Below are positions 10,532 through 20,565 of a stretch of 64,000 bases of DNA, piece by piece (positions within the stretch are counted from its first letter, which is position 1; the number at the start of each line of letters is the position of its first letter). A model generated the notes under the pieces. That model was not told the origin of the DNA. It saw nothing but the letters and a program-made list of their open reading frames with translations, and searched no databases. The DNA is taken from the NCBI GenBank assembly GCA_033065855.1, contig JAVXUO010002134.1, positions 1 to 64,000 on the forward strand. The letters are read 5' to 3'. This DNA comes from Escallonia rubra. Taxonomy: Eukaryota > Streptophyta > Magnoliopsida > Escalloniales > Escalloniaceae. The position numbers and the translations under genes are program-made.

Positions 10532-12154
10532 ATGAAGTCAGATATGGATAGGATACGGGCTATTCGTGGCCGGGCTGGACGCCGAGCTGCTTCCTCCCCG
10601 ATTAGTCCCACCTCGTCATTGCCTACTGATGACGGGGCACAGAGTGATCGCGGACAGCCATCGGGGGCCCAGCCCCAGCTGTCGCCGTCACCGTCGCCCC
10701 AGCCATCGCCGTCGCCCCAGCCATCGCCGTCGCCCCAGCCGTCTCCATCTTCCGTGGGTTCTACCTCAGGTATAGTTGATAACGGTGTTTCCTACATTTT
10801 CGCTAGCCTTATATTTGAACTGTATTAATGTCTGTGTTTTGTAGGATCTCGACGAGGCCGTGGTCCGACACGCGGGGTACGCATCGACCCCCAGCGTAAA
10901 CAGAGCGTTACGCTCACGCAGGAGGGCCTGTAAGTACTAAAAATATCACCTCATGCCTTATGCCTAAAAATTTTGGGTGTTAATTTATATTTGAACTGTA
11001 TTAATTAATTTAATTACTTATTTGGCAGGATCCTGGAGAATATGGCGAGGACGAAGATCGGCGTTCTTGTGAAGGGCCGATTCTTCGAGCCACGCCTGTA
11101 CTGGAAGGAATGGGATGCCGCTGCGAGGGAGGCCCTATGGGAGGAGTGGCTGGTACGGTGAAGTATTTTTTTCAGCGTTAGTAAATGTTAAATTACAGTT
11201 TGTTTTATGTTGTTAATTTGTGTTATTGAATGCATTACAGGAGGGGTTCACGTTTGATACGCCTGAGCAGCAGGGACTGGGGCAGCAGGCTTTCTTTAAT
11301 TACATCGGCAAGAATTACCGCCGATGGCTCCACGATGCACGGGACCGGGCGAAGAGGGCGCTGCCCGCGGGTGCCCCGATGACGGACATGACGAAATATC
11401 CCCCACATTGGATATCTCACCGTGTATGGGGGGAGATGATAGATCGGTGGGCTGCGGATCCAGGTTGGGACGCCAAGAGTAAGAGCGGGGCTCAGAACAG
11501 ACAGAACAGAGATCCGACGCACACGGGGGGGTCGGTGCCACACGACATCGTCCGACATATGAACGCGGTCGAGCACCCGGATCTAGAGGAGGATGAGGTC
11601 ATAGCTCTGACCTATACTCAGACGCACGTGCGGAAGAAGGACAAGGACGAGACGCACCAGGCGGGCGACTATATTTCAGATATTGCCCGGCGGATCGATG
11701 TGAGTCAATTTATTTAAGTTAATCTGTTTCTTTCTATCCTCGATGTCTGTTTCGTTAATTAATGCCATAACATATCGTTAAACCACTATTTTTGCAGGCC
11801 TCGTATGAACAGCTAAGGGGGTCCGAGCAGCAGTCCGGACAGCCATCAGCGTCCACTAGTACGGCTGCGAGTACTGGGGGGTTGAAGCGATGGCTAGATA
11901 CGCCGGAGGTCGTGAATCGGCCGAAAGGCCGCATACGCGGCCTGCCTAGCACGACTCCTCGTGCCGTGATAGGAGCGTCCTCACCCCCTGCTGCCCCTCC
12001 ACAGACACCGGCTCCTCGGCCTCATTTGCACGAGGAGGATATCCAGCGCATTGCTACAGTGGTGTGCCGGATGATGAGGGAGCAGGGCACTGCTGGACCA
12101 GCCGCCCCGGCCCCGGTTCAGCAGGATCCAGATCCGGGACTCGGGAACCCCTGA
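10532..12154 (+). CDS. TNPA-like accessory protein of the CACTA element (Transposase_24 / Ptta-En-Spm type, five exons)
   Basis: In En/Spm the second product binds the subterminal repeats and helps excision. Proposed exons are 10532-10769, 10845-10929, 11029-11152, 11241-11699 and 11798-12154, with GT-AG borders and matching phases, giving 420 residues. The start could also be the ATG at 10544. Exon 1 encodes a Pro/Ser-rich run (SPSPQPSPSPQP). The middle carries the family pattern: FFEPRLYWKEWDAAAREALWEEW, then FNYIGKNYRRWLHDARDRAKR, then PPHWISHRVWGEMIDRWA. The end is Pro/Ala-rich with a helical stretch (HEEDIQRIATVVCRMMREQG). It follows the TNPD gene on the same strand after about 170 bp. 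Confidence 0.85.
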
Positions 12155-12417
12155 TGAGCCCCTTCCCGTGCCCGTTCCTAGCTTCCCCCCCCCCACCCCC
12201 CCCGCGCCCGGGTTGTACTCTTCTCCCCTCTCCTAACCGGCTATCTCCGGTTGCCGGCTTGTACATGTATTAGTTTCTTTTATAATAAATATTTTTTCTA
12301 ATTGATTATATATTTTTTATCTGTATTTCGCTTTTTGCGCGTTGTTGTTGAGAATTGTATTTCTGTACAGGTTTAGGTAATTGAAAAATTTTAAAAAAAA
12401 ATTAAAAAAAATATTGA
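12155..12417. other. CACTA 3' spacer with C-rich tract
   Basis: After the TNPA-like stop come C runs (about 12187-12208), then an AT-rich stretch with AATAAA (about 12284), a plausible polyadenylation signal. No further gene is seen. Confidence 0.5.
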
Positions 12418-12818
12418 CTTTTGGCGACGGATTTATTCCGTCGCTAAAATATTCCTTTCAATTAAATATTTAGCGACGGAATATTAAATATTTAGCGACG
12501 GAATATTCCGTCGCTAAATAAGCTATTTAGCGACGGAATATTCCGTCGCTAAATATTTAATCCGTCGCTAATTGGACGAAAAAGAAAATAAATTAAAATT
12601 TTAAAAATATAATTAGCGACGGACATTCCGTCGCTAATGAATAATAAATCCGTCGGTAAAAATCACATATTTAGCGACGGATTTAAAAATTCCGTCGCTA
12701 AACTTTTAGTGACGGGCTTTTATACGAGGGATTTTTAGCGACGGTGAATCCGTCGCTAATTCCTTTAGCGACGGATTTTGGGCTTTTAGCGACGGATTTA
12801 CCCGTCGCTAAAAGTCTG
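12418..12818. repeat. Right subterminal repeats of the CACTA element
   Basis: Dense TTTAGCGACGGA and complement TCCGTCGCTAAA copies occur in direct and inverted pairs, for example around 12490-12560, giving small hairpins. They continue to the terminal repeat at 12819. This is the expected site of TNPA-like binding. Confidence 0.9.
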
Positions 12819-12831
12819 TTTTCTTGTAGTG

Positions 12832-12834
12832 GTT
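12832..12834. repeat. Right target-site duplication of the CACTA element (GTT)
   Basis: GTT follows the right terminal repeat and pairs with 962-964. It is also part of the resumed FRS reading frame. Confidence 0.85.
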
Positions 12835-13951
12835 GTATGCGATCAAGACACAGTGGGTCGGTGCCTACACCAAGAAGTTTTTTGCAGCCGGAATGACTAC
12901 GACCTCGAGAAGCGAAGCTATGAATTCATTCTTTGATGGGTACGTAAGCCAGTCTTCAAGTATAGTGGAGTTCGTACTGGAGATGCAGAAAGCCGTTGAT
13001 AGGCAATTGTACCGTGAGAGAGAAGCCGACGCGGCTACGGCTTACAAGGAAAGAGCCATACTACTCTTTTCACCTTTGGAGGCTCATGCGGCTCAAGTCT
13101 ATACCAAGGAAATGTTTAGACAGTTTCAAGAAGAACTACTAAAGTCGAATCAATATGGCATGACAAAGTTGCAGGAGTATTCCACCAGAGATCTCAAGGT
13201 TTATGCTTTGACGAACGTCACGAATTTTCCCAATCCGTGCTCTTCGTCGACTCCGAGGAACAGAAGACATTTTACCGTGGCTAAATGTATGGACACCGGG
13301 TTGGTAAATTGCAACTGTCAATTGTTTGAGCATAAAGGTATACTTTGTCGACACGCGTTGAGGGTTTTGATCTCGAAGAATGCTAGTGAAATCCCTCAAC
13401 AGTATATCTTGGAACGGTGGACGAAGGAAGCCAATAGAGTCCACGGTCACATTCCTTACGTGCCCAATGTTTCAGTTGATTTCGAGCAATCTGAGCCGCT
13501 GCGATATAATCACCTTTGTAACATCATGCACAGTTTATCATTGGATGCAGCGTCAACGTTTGATGGGTACAAGTATCAAGTTGAAGCAGCCGCACGGGAT
13601 ACGGCTAAGCATGCACAGTTTAGGATGGCTGATCCACAAAGACGGGACACTCCGACTACTCGGACGACTCGAGCCGGTAGATTCAATCGAGGCAAACAGC
13701 CAGTCATTGATCGCACTAGCATGCAAGGTGAGGAGGACGACATTTTTGATCCAATTATTTCTCAAACAAAAGGGCGAAAACGAGAAATACGCATGAAGAA
13801 TCCGATTGAAAAAGAAACGGGTCAAAAAAAATTGCGAAAGTGTGCGTTGTGTAATAAGATGACTGATCATGACAAGAGAAACCATTATAAAGCGTTAGGT
13901 CTTGCACCTGGCAGTATGGTCGAGGAGGACGATGATGATGAAGAGTGTTAG
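12832..13951 (+). pseudogene. FAR1/FRS (Mutator-like) gene, 3' part after the CACTA insertion
   Basis: About 372 codons are open from just right of the target duplication to TAG at 13951. The frame reads transposase C-terminal half (TKKFFAAGMTTTSRSEAMNSFFDGYV), then a SWIM zinc finger (CNCQLFEHKGILCRH, a CxCx(n)CxH pattern near 13312-13355). Near the end is a small Cys/His cluster (CALCNKMTDHDKRNH), where FRS proteins often have a zinc-knuckle-like motif, and an acidic tail. This half has no internal stops, unlike the 5' half. The first ATG at 12837-12839 follows the break by chance and should not be taken as a true start. Without its 5' half the fragment lacks the FAR1 DNA-binding domain. 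Confidence 0.85.
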
Positions 13952-14043
13952 GGTTAATGTTTCAGTTGTATAACGAATAACGTTTATAATGTTTAAATTT
14001 GTGATTTGGTTTGTTGAATCTTTAATTTGTGATTTGGTTTGTT

Positions 14044-14590
14044 CTTCCGAAAAATCTCGTAATTTTTTTTGTCATTTCTTTTTTGCTCATTGCACCTCAG
14101 GCACGCTAGTTAGCCCATTCGTAAGAATTTCGGCGAAAAACGAGACACATTATTTTTTGGGTTTTCCTAGGAAGGGCCTATTCGGGCACACTTTAGGGCA
14201 CAATTCATAGCTTCCGAAAAATCTCGTAATTTTTTTTTTCATTTCTTTTTTCCTCATTGCACCTCAGGCACGCTAGTTAGCCCATTCGTAAGAATTTCGG
14301 CGAAAAACGAGACACATTATTTTTTGGGTTTTCCTAGGAAGGGCCTATTCGGGCACACTTTAGGGCACAATTCATAGCTTCCGAAAAATCTCGTAATTTT
14401 TTTTTTCATTTCTTTTTTGCTCATTGCACCTCAGGCACGCTAGTTAGCCCATTCGTAAGAATTTCGGCGAAAAACGAGACACATTATTTTTTGGGTTTTC
14501 CTAGGAAGGGCCTATTCGGGCACACTTTAGGGCCCAATTCATAGCTTCCGAAAAATCTCGTAATTTTTTTTGTCATTTCTAGTTAGCCCA
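14044..14590. repeat. 167-bp tandem array, three full copies plus a partial
   Basis: CTTCCGAAAAATCTCG begins copies at 14044, 14211, 14378 and 14545, exactly 167 bp apart, with very few differences. It fills the gap between the convergent 3' ends of the FRS gene and the PMD-Ulp1 gene. The last copy breaks into shuffled pieces (TAGTTAGCCCATTC, TTTTTTGCTCATT) near 14580-14625. Confidence 0.95.
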
Positions 14591-15567
14591 TTCTTTTTTG
14601 CTCATTTCTTTTTTGCTCATTGCACGCTAATTAGGATAATGGTAATGAAGCCATCTAGCTTCATTTTTTTTCAGCTCCCAGGCTATCCTATACCTAAACG
14701 TCAAGGCAGCCTTCCTTGTCCACGACGTATATCTGAGCACCTCCGAGCGAGCAATGTAGTCCATGTACTTGAGGACGTAAATCCCGCAATCATGACTGTT
14801 ATATTGCTTTGGTCGGTCCTGTATCATCTCGACCGTCCAAGGATCTACCGTCGAATTCCTGGTGATGGATTCCCCCGAATAATCTCGGCACGCTAGCGAG
14901 AAGATAGTAGTCTGCATCCAACAATAAAAAAAGGTCATCAATATATGTTACAATAAGAATATACTATGAGCCAAGGTCAACCGAAAAAAACTAACCACTG
15001 CAGTGATGTACTCGCTGTATGTCTGTGCCAGCGACCGAAAGGGAGAGTCCTCCCGTAGGCTATAGTATATGTTGACCGCTCTGTTCGCTGGATAGAGAAC
15101 TAATAGGAACCAGTGGTGTTCGTGATGGCAAGGCATCATGACAAGGTTCGCATGAGCAGCGTGACATTGATTCTCTGCGGTCAACAGGGCTAACAAGTTT
15201 CCAGCTGGTTTCCACTTACCCATGCCTGCCCCTCGCCTCCTCGATTCTGTGAACTCCCTCATGCTGGTTACCATTAATGGGACAAGATAAGTGGGATACA
15301 TGTTAATATTCAAATCTTCGCGCTGGTTATAACGTAGCTCTCTAATCCGGAGCAGATCTATATACGCGTTCATGACAAAATTTGAAATATCTGTCTCCGG
15401 TGCCAACATTCTCACATCCGTGTGACCTAGCAATGTTCCAAGAGGAAAGTCTGTTGAATCGTTGACAGGCTCAAGCCCAAAGTAGTGCCGGTCGATCCAA
15501 CCCCGCTTCCATCGCCCCAATGGCTTTGTCGCTTGTCCTTTATCCGACCGGTTGCTTGGGCGCGAGG

Positions 15568-15960
15568 CCTGGGTGCCTACTTGGGTCACTTGACTCTGGC
15601 GCTGAGAGTCGTACGTGTCAGGAGGCAAGCGACTAGACGGCTCCGAGAATTCACTCTGGGGCACAAAGTCGTACGTGTCAGGAGGCAAGCGACTAGACGG
15701 CTCCGAGAATTCACTCTGGGGCACAAAGTCGTACGTGTCAGGAGGCAAGCGACTACACGGCTCCCACACCTGACTCTGGGGCTGAAACCCGTACGCGTCA
15801 GGAGGCAAGCCACTAGACGGCTCCCACACCTGACGTTCGGGCTGTGGGATGTACGCGTTAGGAGGCAAGCCACTAGACGGCTCCCACACCTGACTCTGGG
15901 GCTGGGGCTGAGAGCCGAACGGGTCAGGAGGCAAGCGAGTAGACGGTTCCCCTTGGTAAC
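15568..15960 (-). repeat. 60-bp coding tandem repeat in the PMD-Ulp1 gene
   Basis: Copies at an exact 60-bp step encode a 20-residue unit of the type SSRLPPDTYDFVPQSEFSEP, six to seven times. The unit at 15601 and that at 15661 are almost identical. It forms a flexible Pro/Ser-rich linker between the mobile domain and the protease. Confidence 0.9.
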
Positions 15961-17257
15961 CCCGGTACGCAACACCAAAGTTGTGAAGATCAGTCTTGTA
16001 CGACTCAACGGAGCTCTTGAAACTGTCAGGCGCATGCGCGACATACCAGTCAAACCGCTCGAGCTGCTTGAACATCTCAGTGCCCTTGTCAACCTACAAA
16101 CATGCATAGACAAATCACCGTCATCATTTCAGGCATGGTCGAGAAGGTGCGCAAATAAATATTGAAACGACACTCAAGCTGACTTACAATGCTCAATGCC
16201 CAGAACTGGTCATAGACCTCACGTGGCGCGTACGATGACGTCCTCACTTCGGAAGGGCGATTCACCCTCGTGCGCGTCACCCTGAGAAACCACTGTAAGT
16301 ATTCCTCAGTACTGGTGCCGTCGTCCTTGAGCGATACAAGGCTATCATACGTTTCCTGCCAGGTATTCCACTGATCCACCTCGTCACCCAACAAAATCAA
16401 GGCATTAGCCACCTCGAAGTTCGGCCCTCGACCACCCCTGTATGGCCGCATGTCTACAGCGAGTTTTGGAATCCCTTGTGGACAGCCAGCTTGCTTCATA
16501 GCTCGATCGGGCATCTGAAACTCACATACTACGAAATGAATAAGTGGCACCCGAACCAAACCTGCCAGCACGTACGACACCGGCAGTTGCCAACACGTCT
16601 CATCCAACCGATGCATCACCTTCCCATATGGCTGCCACGTCACCAGGGATGCATCCATCATATCTAGTTCCCCCCGATAGAACATTAGATTGTGGTGAGG
16701 GTCTACCCGTTTAGTCCGTCTGGGCCTAGGCCCCCAGGCCCACACCCTAGGCCACGTCTCATCGGAATCAGCTACGGGATGTGGACGACCCGTGGGTAGC
16801 CTCTCGTAAGACCAAACCTGTGAATGCAAACATAATATGGAATTAGTTATTAATCACGAATATATTGGCACGTCAACGAAGAATATTAATGCTCAAACCT
16901 GTAACAGAGTGATGCAGGCGGCAATGGACTTGGCACCCTTTCTCGTAGCTTTGTGCAATGCTCGATATAGGTGCGCAAGGACAGCTGAACCCCACGAATA
17001 CGAGTATACCTCCCCAAGATCCTCCAAGAACACCAAATACTTCGGATGCACCGTGTTTTTTTTTTGCGTCGGAAGTAATATAGATCCAATAATATACAAA
17101 AGGAATGCCTTCGTATACACCGAAAAATCATGAGGAGTGTATTCATCCGGTAGCTCGCCGTACTGCTCTCTCAGCCATTTAAGTTTTATGCCGTTGGTTG
17201 TAAGAGCTTCCCTTGGAATTCCCGGAAAATACTGCATAGGGTTTCGCTATGGATGCA

Positions 17258-17282
17258 GACCCATTACTCGAAGTAATGGGTC
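17258..17282. repeat. Perfect 11-bp-arm palindrome inside the PMD coding region
   Basis: GACCCATTACT, a 3-base loop, then AGTAATGGGTC. It lies at the point where the PMD reading frame changes. Confidence 0.85.
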
Positions 17283-17628
17283 TACCGTGACATGGAATTC
17301 CAAGTATAAATCCAACGTCCTCTAATGTAATAGTCATTTCACCAAACCGGAAGTGAAATGAGTTCGTCTCGCCCCTCCATCGTTCAACTAGAGCAGATAT
17401 AAGGCAATCGTCGTGCCGAGCCCAAATCCCGCTATTGGTGAACACCGTCAAATTTTGATCTCGCAGTAGTTCTATTTGTTCCTCATTCAGTACCCACTCG
17501 GAATGGCCACTTGTGCTTTGACGTGTTTCCAAAACACCCCTATCGACACCGTTAAATACGTGCCTCGCGACGTGGTCATCGTCATCGTATAGGATTGATG
17601 TATCATGAGGTCTAGGGTTGAAATCCAT

Positions 17629-17799
17629 ATCTGTAAGAACAAAATATAATCGTACATTAACTTAGCGTCCATAATATTTACATTCCAAAACAGTAACTGA
17701 ATCGTTAACCTAACTTACCAACGCAATAACAATAGTCGTTAAATCATTACTTTAATGTATGAAAACCATTCCTCACTTCCCATGACTCCGAACGCTTAA
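17629..17799. other. Leader/upstream region of the PMD-Ulp1 gene
   Basis: AT-rich spacer between the first ATG (17628, minus strand) and the 311-bp array. It probably holds leader sequence, possibly an upstream exon. No motif stands out. Confidence 0.4.
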
Positions 17800-18732
17800 T
17801 AACCCTAGCCGCCTTCTCTAGGGTTTGCTTACATTTACGGACTGAGCAGTCATTCGAAAAAGTTGAAAGGGACAAAATTACGAAAATACCCCTCTCGGGC
17901 GGCGAATTACCAAAATGCCCCTGGCATCGGGAAAAATCTCAAAAGTGCTTTAAGACGCTATTCTAAGGTTGCTGAGTCCATCCTTGATCTAGAAAGCATT
18001 TTAGGGATTTTTCGTCAAAAATTCCCGAACCGGTGTCCGGATCAAGCGCTTAAAAGTTTCATAGGCAAAAAATTGCTACCGGCTTCGGAATGGCCCGAAT
18101 TCGTGGGGAGTAACCCTAGCCGCCTTCGCTAGGGTGTGCTTACATTTACGGACTGAAAAGACGTTCGAAAAAGTTGAAAGCGTAAAATTACGAGAATACC
18201 CCTATCGGGCGGCGAATTACGAAAATGCCCCCTGGCATCGGGAAAAATCTCAAAAGTGCTTTAAGACGCTATTCTAAGGTTGCTGAGTCCATCCTTGATC
18301 TAGAAAGCATTTTAGGGATTTTTCGTCAAAAATTCCCGAACCGGTGTCCGGATCGAGCGCTTAAAAGTTTCATAGGCAAAAAATTGCTACCGGCTTCGGA
18401 ATGGCCCGAATTCGTGGGGAGTAACCCTAGCCGCCTTCGCTAGGGTGTGCTTACATTTACGGACTGAAAAGACGTTCGAAAAAGTTGAAAGCGTAAAATT
18501 ACGAGAATACCCCTATCGGGCGGCGAATTACGAAAATGCCCCCTGGCATCGGGAAAAATCTCAAACGTGCTTTAAGACGCTATTCTAAGGTTGCTGAGTG
18601 CATCCTTGATCTAAAAAGCATTTTAGGGATTTTTCGTCAAAAAATCTCGAACCGGTGTCCGGATCGAGCGCTAAAAAGCCCGTTCGGCAAAAAATTGCTA
18701 CCGGCTTCGGAATGGCCCGAATTCATGGGGAA
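17800..18732. repeat. 311-bp tandem array, three copies
   Basis: TAACCCTAGCCGCC begins copies at 17800, 18111 and 18422, exactly 311 bp apart. Copies one and two are nearly identical, and the third has diverged near its end (about 18640-18732). It lies upstream of the minus-strand PMD-Ulp1 gene. Frames of 72-89 codons across it are by-products of the repeat and not genes. Tandem repeats near the ends are common in Mutator-like elements. Confidence 0.95.
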
Positions 18733-19330
18733 TGGAACTTTCCAACATCCTAGGGTTCTCAAAAATGTTTCGCGCGAAATCGCGCTAGCTTGATATTTTA
18801 AAGTACACTGCGAAGTTACAAGGTTGCGCGTATCAGTTAACCCATTTCCAGTATTTGGAAAAATCTGAAATTTTTACATGATGCAGATATTTTAAAAATA
18901 ACTAGGGTCTCTTTTTTGCACTTTGGAAAAATCTAGCTCTAGCTATTTTTTATAGATTCGTGAAAAATCATAATTTTGACGGCCTAAAAAATCGCTATTT
19001 TCGAATCTTTCGAATGTAATACCCCGATTTGTAAAAACGTAATTTTGACGCCCTAAACACGAATTTTAGGCTATGGTAAGAACAATTTAAGCGTAACAAC
19101 AATTTAAATAAACATTGAATTATAAGAAAATTCAAAATACTTACTTGTTTTGACTTGAAAAAAATGACGAAGAAATCCACCGATCTTCTTCTAGCGGTTA
19201 TCCACCGATCTTCTAGCGTAAATTTTTTTTCGCTCGTATTGTTGTGGAGATTATGTAGGTGAGATAGGGAGACTGATGAGAGTGTAAGAAATAATTCGGG
19301 GGAAGATGGTTTTTATAGGCAAAAAAGTGA
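18733..19330. other. AT-rich flank, possible MULE end region, no gene
   Basis: Contains repeated words around AAAAATC and AATTTTGACG(G/C)CCTAAA (18955-19070) and a doubled CCACCGATCTTCT (about 19178-19215). A clean terminal inverted repeat could not be fixed, since the matching end would lie left of the window. Confidence 0.4.
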
Positions 19331-19332
19331 GC

Positions 19333-19635
19333 CGTGGGAGGGGGGGGCCAAAACAAACAAGCAAATTGGAGGGAGGAAGGTCTGCCGAAGGGGGGGTGGG
19401 GGTCTAGGGAAAAAATTGGACAAGTGGGGAATGGGGTGGGGGTCTGGGAAAAAATTTGGACAAGTGGGGAGGGGGGTGGGGGCCTAGGGGGGGGGAATAA
19501 ACAAGTGGGGAGGGGGAAGAGGGGTGGGGGCCAAGGGGAAATTCGGGTGACTGCCCCGAAGGGGGGAGGGGGGGGGGCCAAGGGAGGGGGTGGGGACACG
19601 TGGGGGGGGGGAGAGAGGTGGGGGCCACGGGGAGG
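19333..19635. repeat. G-rich tandem tract, likely G-quadruplex former
   Basis: Imperfect 40-50 bp units (GGGGTGGGGGTCTAGGG, then AAAAAATTGGACAAGTGGGG) carry many runs of four or more G on the + strand. The open frames on both strands here are low-complexity artefacts. Confidence 0.85.
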
Positions 19636-19708
<73 letters not shown>

Positions 19709-19732
19709 CACTACTACTACTACTACTACTTA
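19636..19732. repeat. (TA)n followed by (CTA)n microsatellite
   Basis: About 60 bases of TA repeats run to about 19697, followed by TATATACA and a short CTA/ACT run. Confidence 0.95.
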
Positions 19733-19796
19733 TAAAAGTACGAATATTGTATATTATTTCTGGACGATTATGTCCTCCATTAATTACGTCAATAAT

Positions 19797-19965
19797 AATT
19801 ACACGCCCAAGTTGGGGCTGAAATCAGTGGGCGGATTATTGAAAGGACAATTAACCAGAGTACCACTTGCTTGCATCTTTGTAAGAGGGAAAAATAAATA
19901 AAAAAGACGAATGGCCCACCAAGAACAATGGTACTTATCGATCACGGTATTAAACAGTGGCAAGT
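19797..19965. repeat. Dispersed repeat, copy 1 (second copy at 27784-27905)
   Basis: ACACGCCCAAGTTGGGGCTG is followed by AAATCAGTGGGCGGAT and later AATGGCCCACCAAGAACAAT. The same order recurs at 27784-27905 with an internal deletion. Both copies sit shortly after a TA microsatellite. Family unknown. Confidence 0.7.
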
Positions 19966-20250
19966 GTGGAAAATGAAGGCAGATTTGGCAAAAACAAAAA
20001 CTATACGCCTCTCAAGACATTTTGTATCTAACTCTTATCTTGATTTTACGCAATAATTTTTATCACGTTATGTAAGCTTCTAAAAATTTTCAAAATCAAA
20101 ACTGAATGTATCGATAAAACAGACTTAGCTAACCTTTAAAATTTTAAATTTGGCAAATAATTACAGGACCCCGAAAGATATATTACTTATTCAAAATTAC
20201 GCCAGAAGAATTAACTAATCTTACGACGGTACTGTAAAATATGATAACAA
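19966..20250. other. AT-rich intergenic DNA, nothing recognised
   Basis: No open frame, RNA gene or repeat is recognised. Confidence 0.4.
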
Positions 20251-20565
20251 TTTAGGTAGCATTTGGTAACATTTTTTTTTCCATTTTTTTTTCAGTTTTG
20301 TAAACTAGAGGAAAAAACCCGTTTGAGAGGCCCTTTCTATTTTTTTTTCTTTTCCTCATCAGTTTTGAAAATCAGTTTCCCGCCAACCGCCACTACCACC
20401 CGCCACCACCACTGTCGCCACCTGCCACCACCACCCTCGTCGCCGCCACTGCCGCCCCCACTTCCACTGCCACAACTGCCCCCCACCTTCAACAGCCACT
20501 GTCGCCCTCACTGCCACCCGCCACCGCTGTCCCCACCGCCACCAGCTACTGCACTGGTGGCTAAA
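20251..20565. mobile_element. MITE-like element with CCACC-rich core (partial)
   Basis: It starts with GCATTTGGTAACATTTTTTTT and TTTTGTAAACTAGAG. A core of CCACC/GCCACC repeats follows (20384-20545). A related sequence in opposite orientation lies at about 30240-30712, with a GGTGG-rich core and a matching end (GGTTACCAAAGC), and a third similar end occurs near 31223. The right end is not resolved. Confidence 0.45.

Larger units (their letters stand above)
965..12831 (+). mobile_element. Complete CACTA (En/Spm) transposon, 11.87 kb, TSD GTT
   Basis: The left end reads TACTACAAGAAAA (965-977) and the right end is the complement of CACTACAAGAAAA (12819-12831), so the 13-bp terminal repeats differ by one base. 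GTT lies directly outside both ends (962-964 and 12832-12834), the 3-bp duplication expected of CACTA elements. Removing the element and one GTT brings the two parts of the FRS gene together in a frame that reads LYAIKTQWVGAYTKKFF, which matches the family. Both ends carry GCGACGG/CCGTCGC subterminal repeats. Inside are a TNPD-type and a TNPA-type gene with open frames and ordinary splice sites. The intact genes and near-perfect ends suggest a fairly young, possibly autonomous copy; movement is not shown. Confidence 0.96.
14627..17628 (-). pseudogene. Plant mobile domain (PMD) - Ulp1 (C48) protease gene, one frame break
   Basis: PMD (aminotransferase-like) and Ulp1 domains are joined in genes carried by plant transposons. 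Proposed minus-strand exons are 17628-16899, 16817-16188, 16093-14996 and 14911-14627, with GT-AG borders and phases that fit. The PMD runs from GEMTITLEDVGFILGIPCHGRPI through YLVFLEDLGEVYSYSWGSAVLAHLYRAL to VWSYERLPTGRP. A Pro/Ser-rich 20-residue repeat follows, then the protease: His in HHWFLLVLYPAN, Gln in RPKQYNSHDCG and the Cys of DCGIYVLKYM. The usual acidic residue is Asn or nearby (PANRAVNIYYSL). The frame changes between about 17285 and 17237, at an 11-bp-arm palindrome, so the gene is either broken or has an unusually short intron. It faces the FRS gene across the 167-bp array. Confidence 0.8.

Noticed and set aside
14044-14590. Regular spaced repeats that could suggest a CRISPR array
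   Set aside because: Copies are head-to-tail with no unique spacers, 167 bp long, in a plant nuclear genome.
17863-18793. Three related open frames of 72-89 codons as a small gene family
   Set aside because: They follow from the 311-bp tandem repeat staying open by chance; no start context, introns or known domain.
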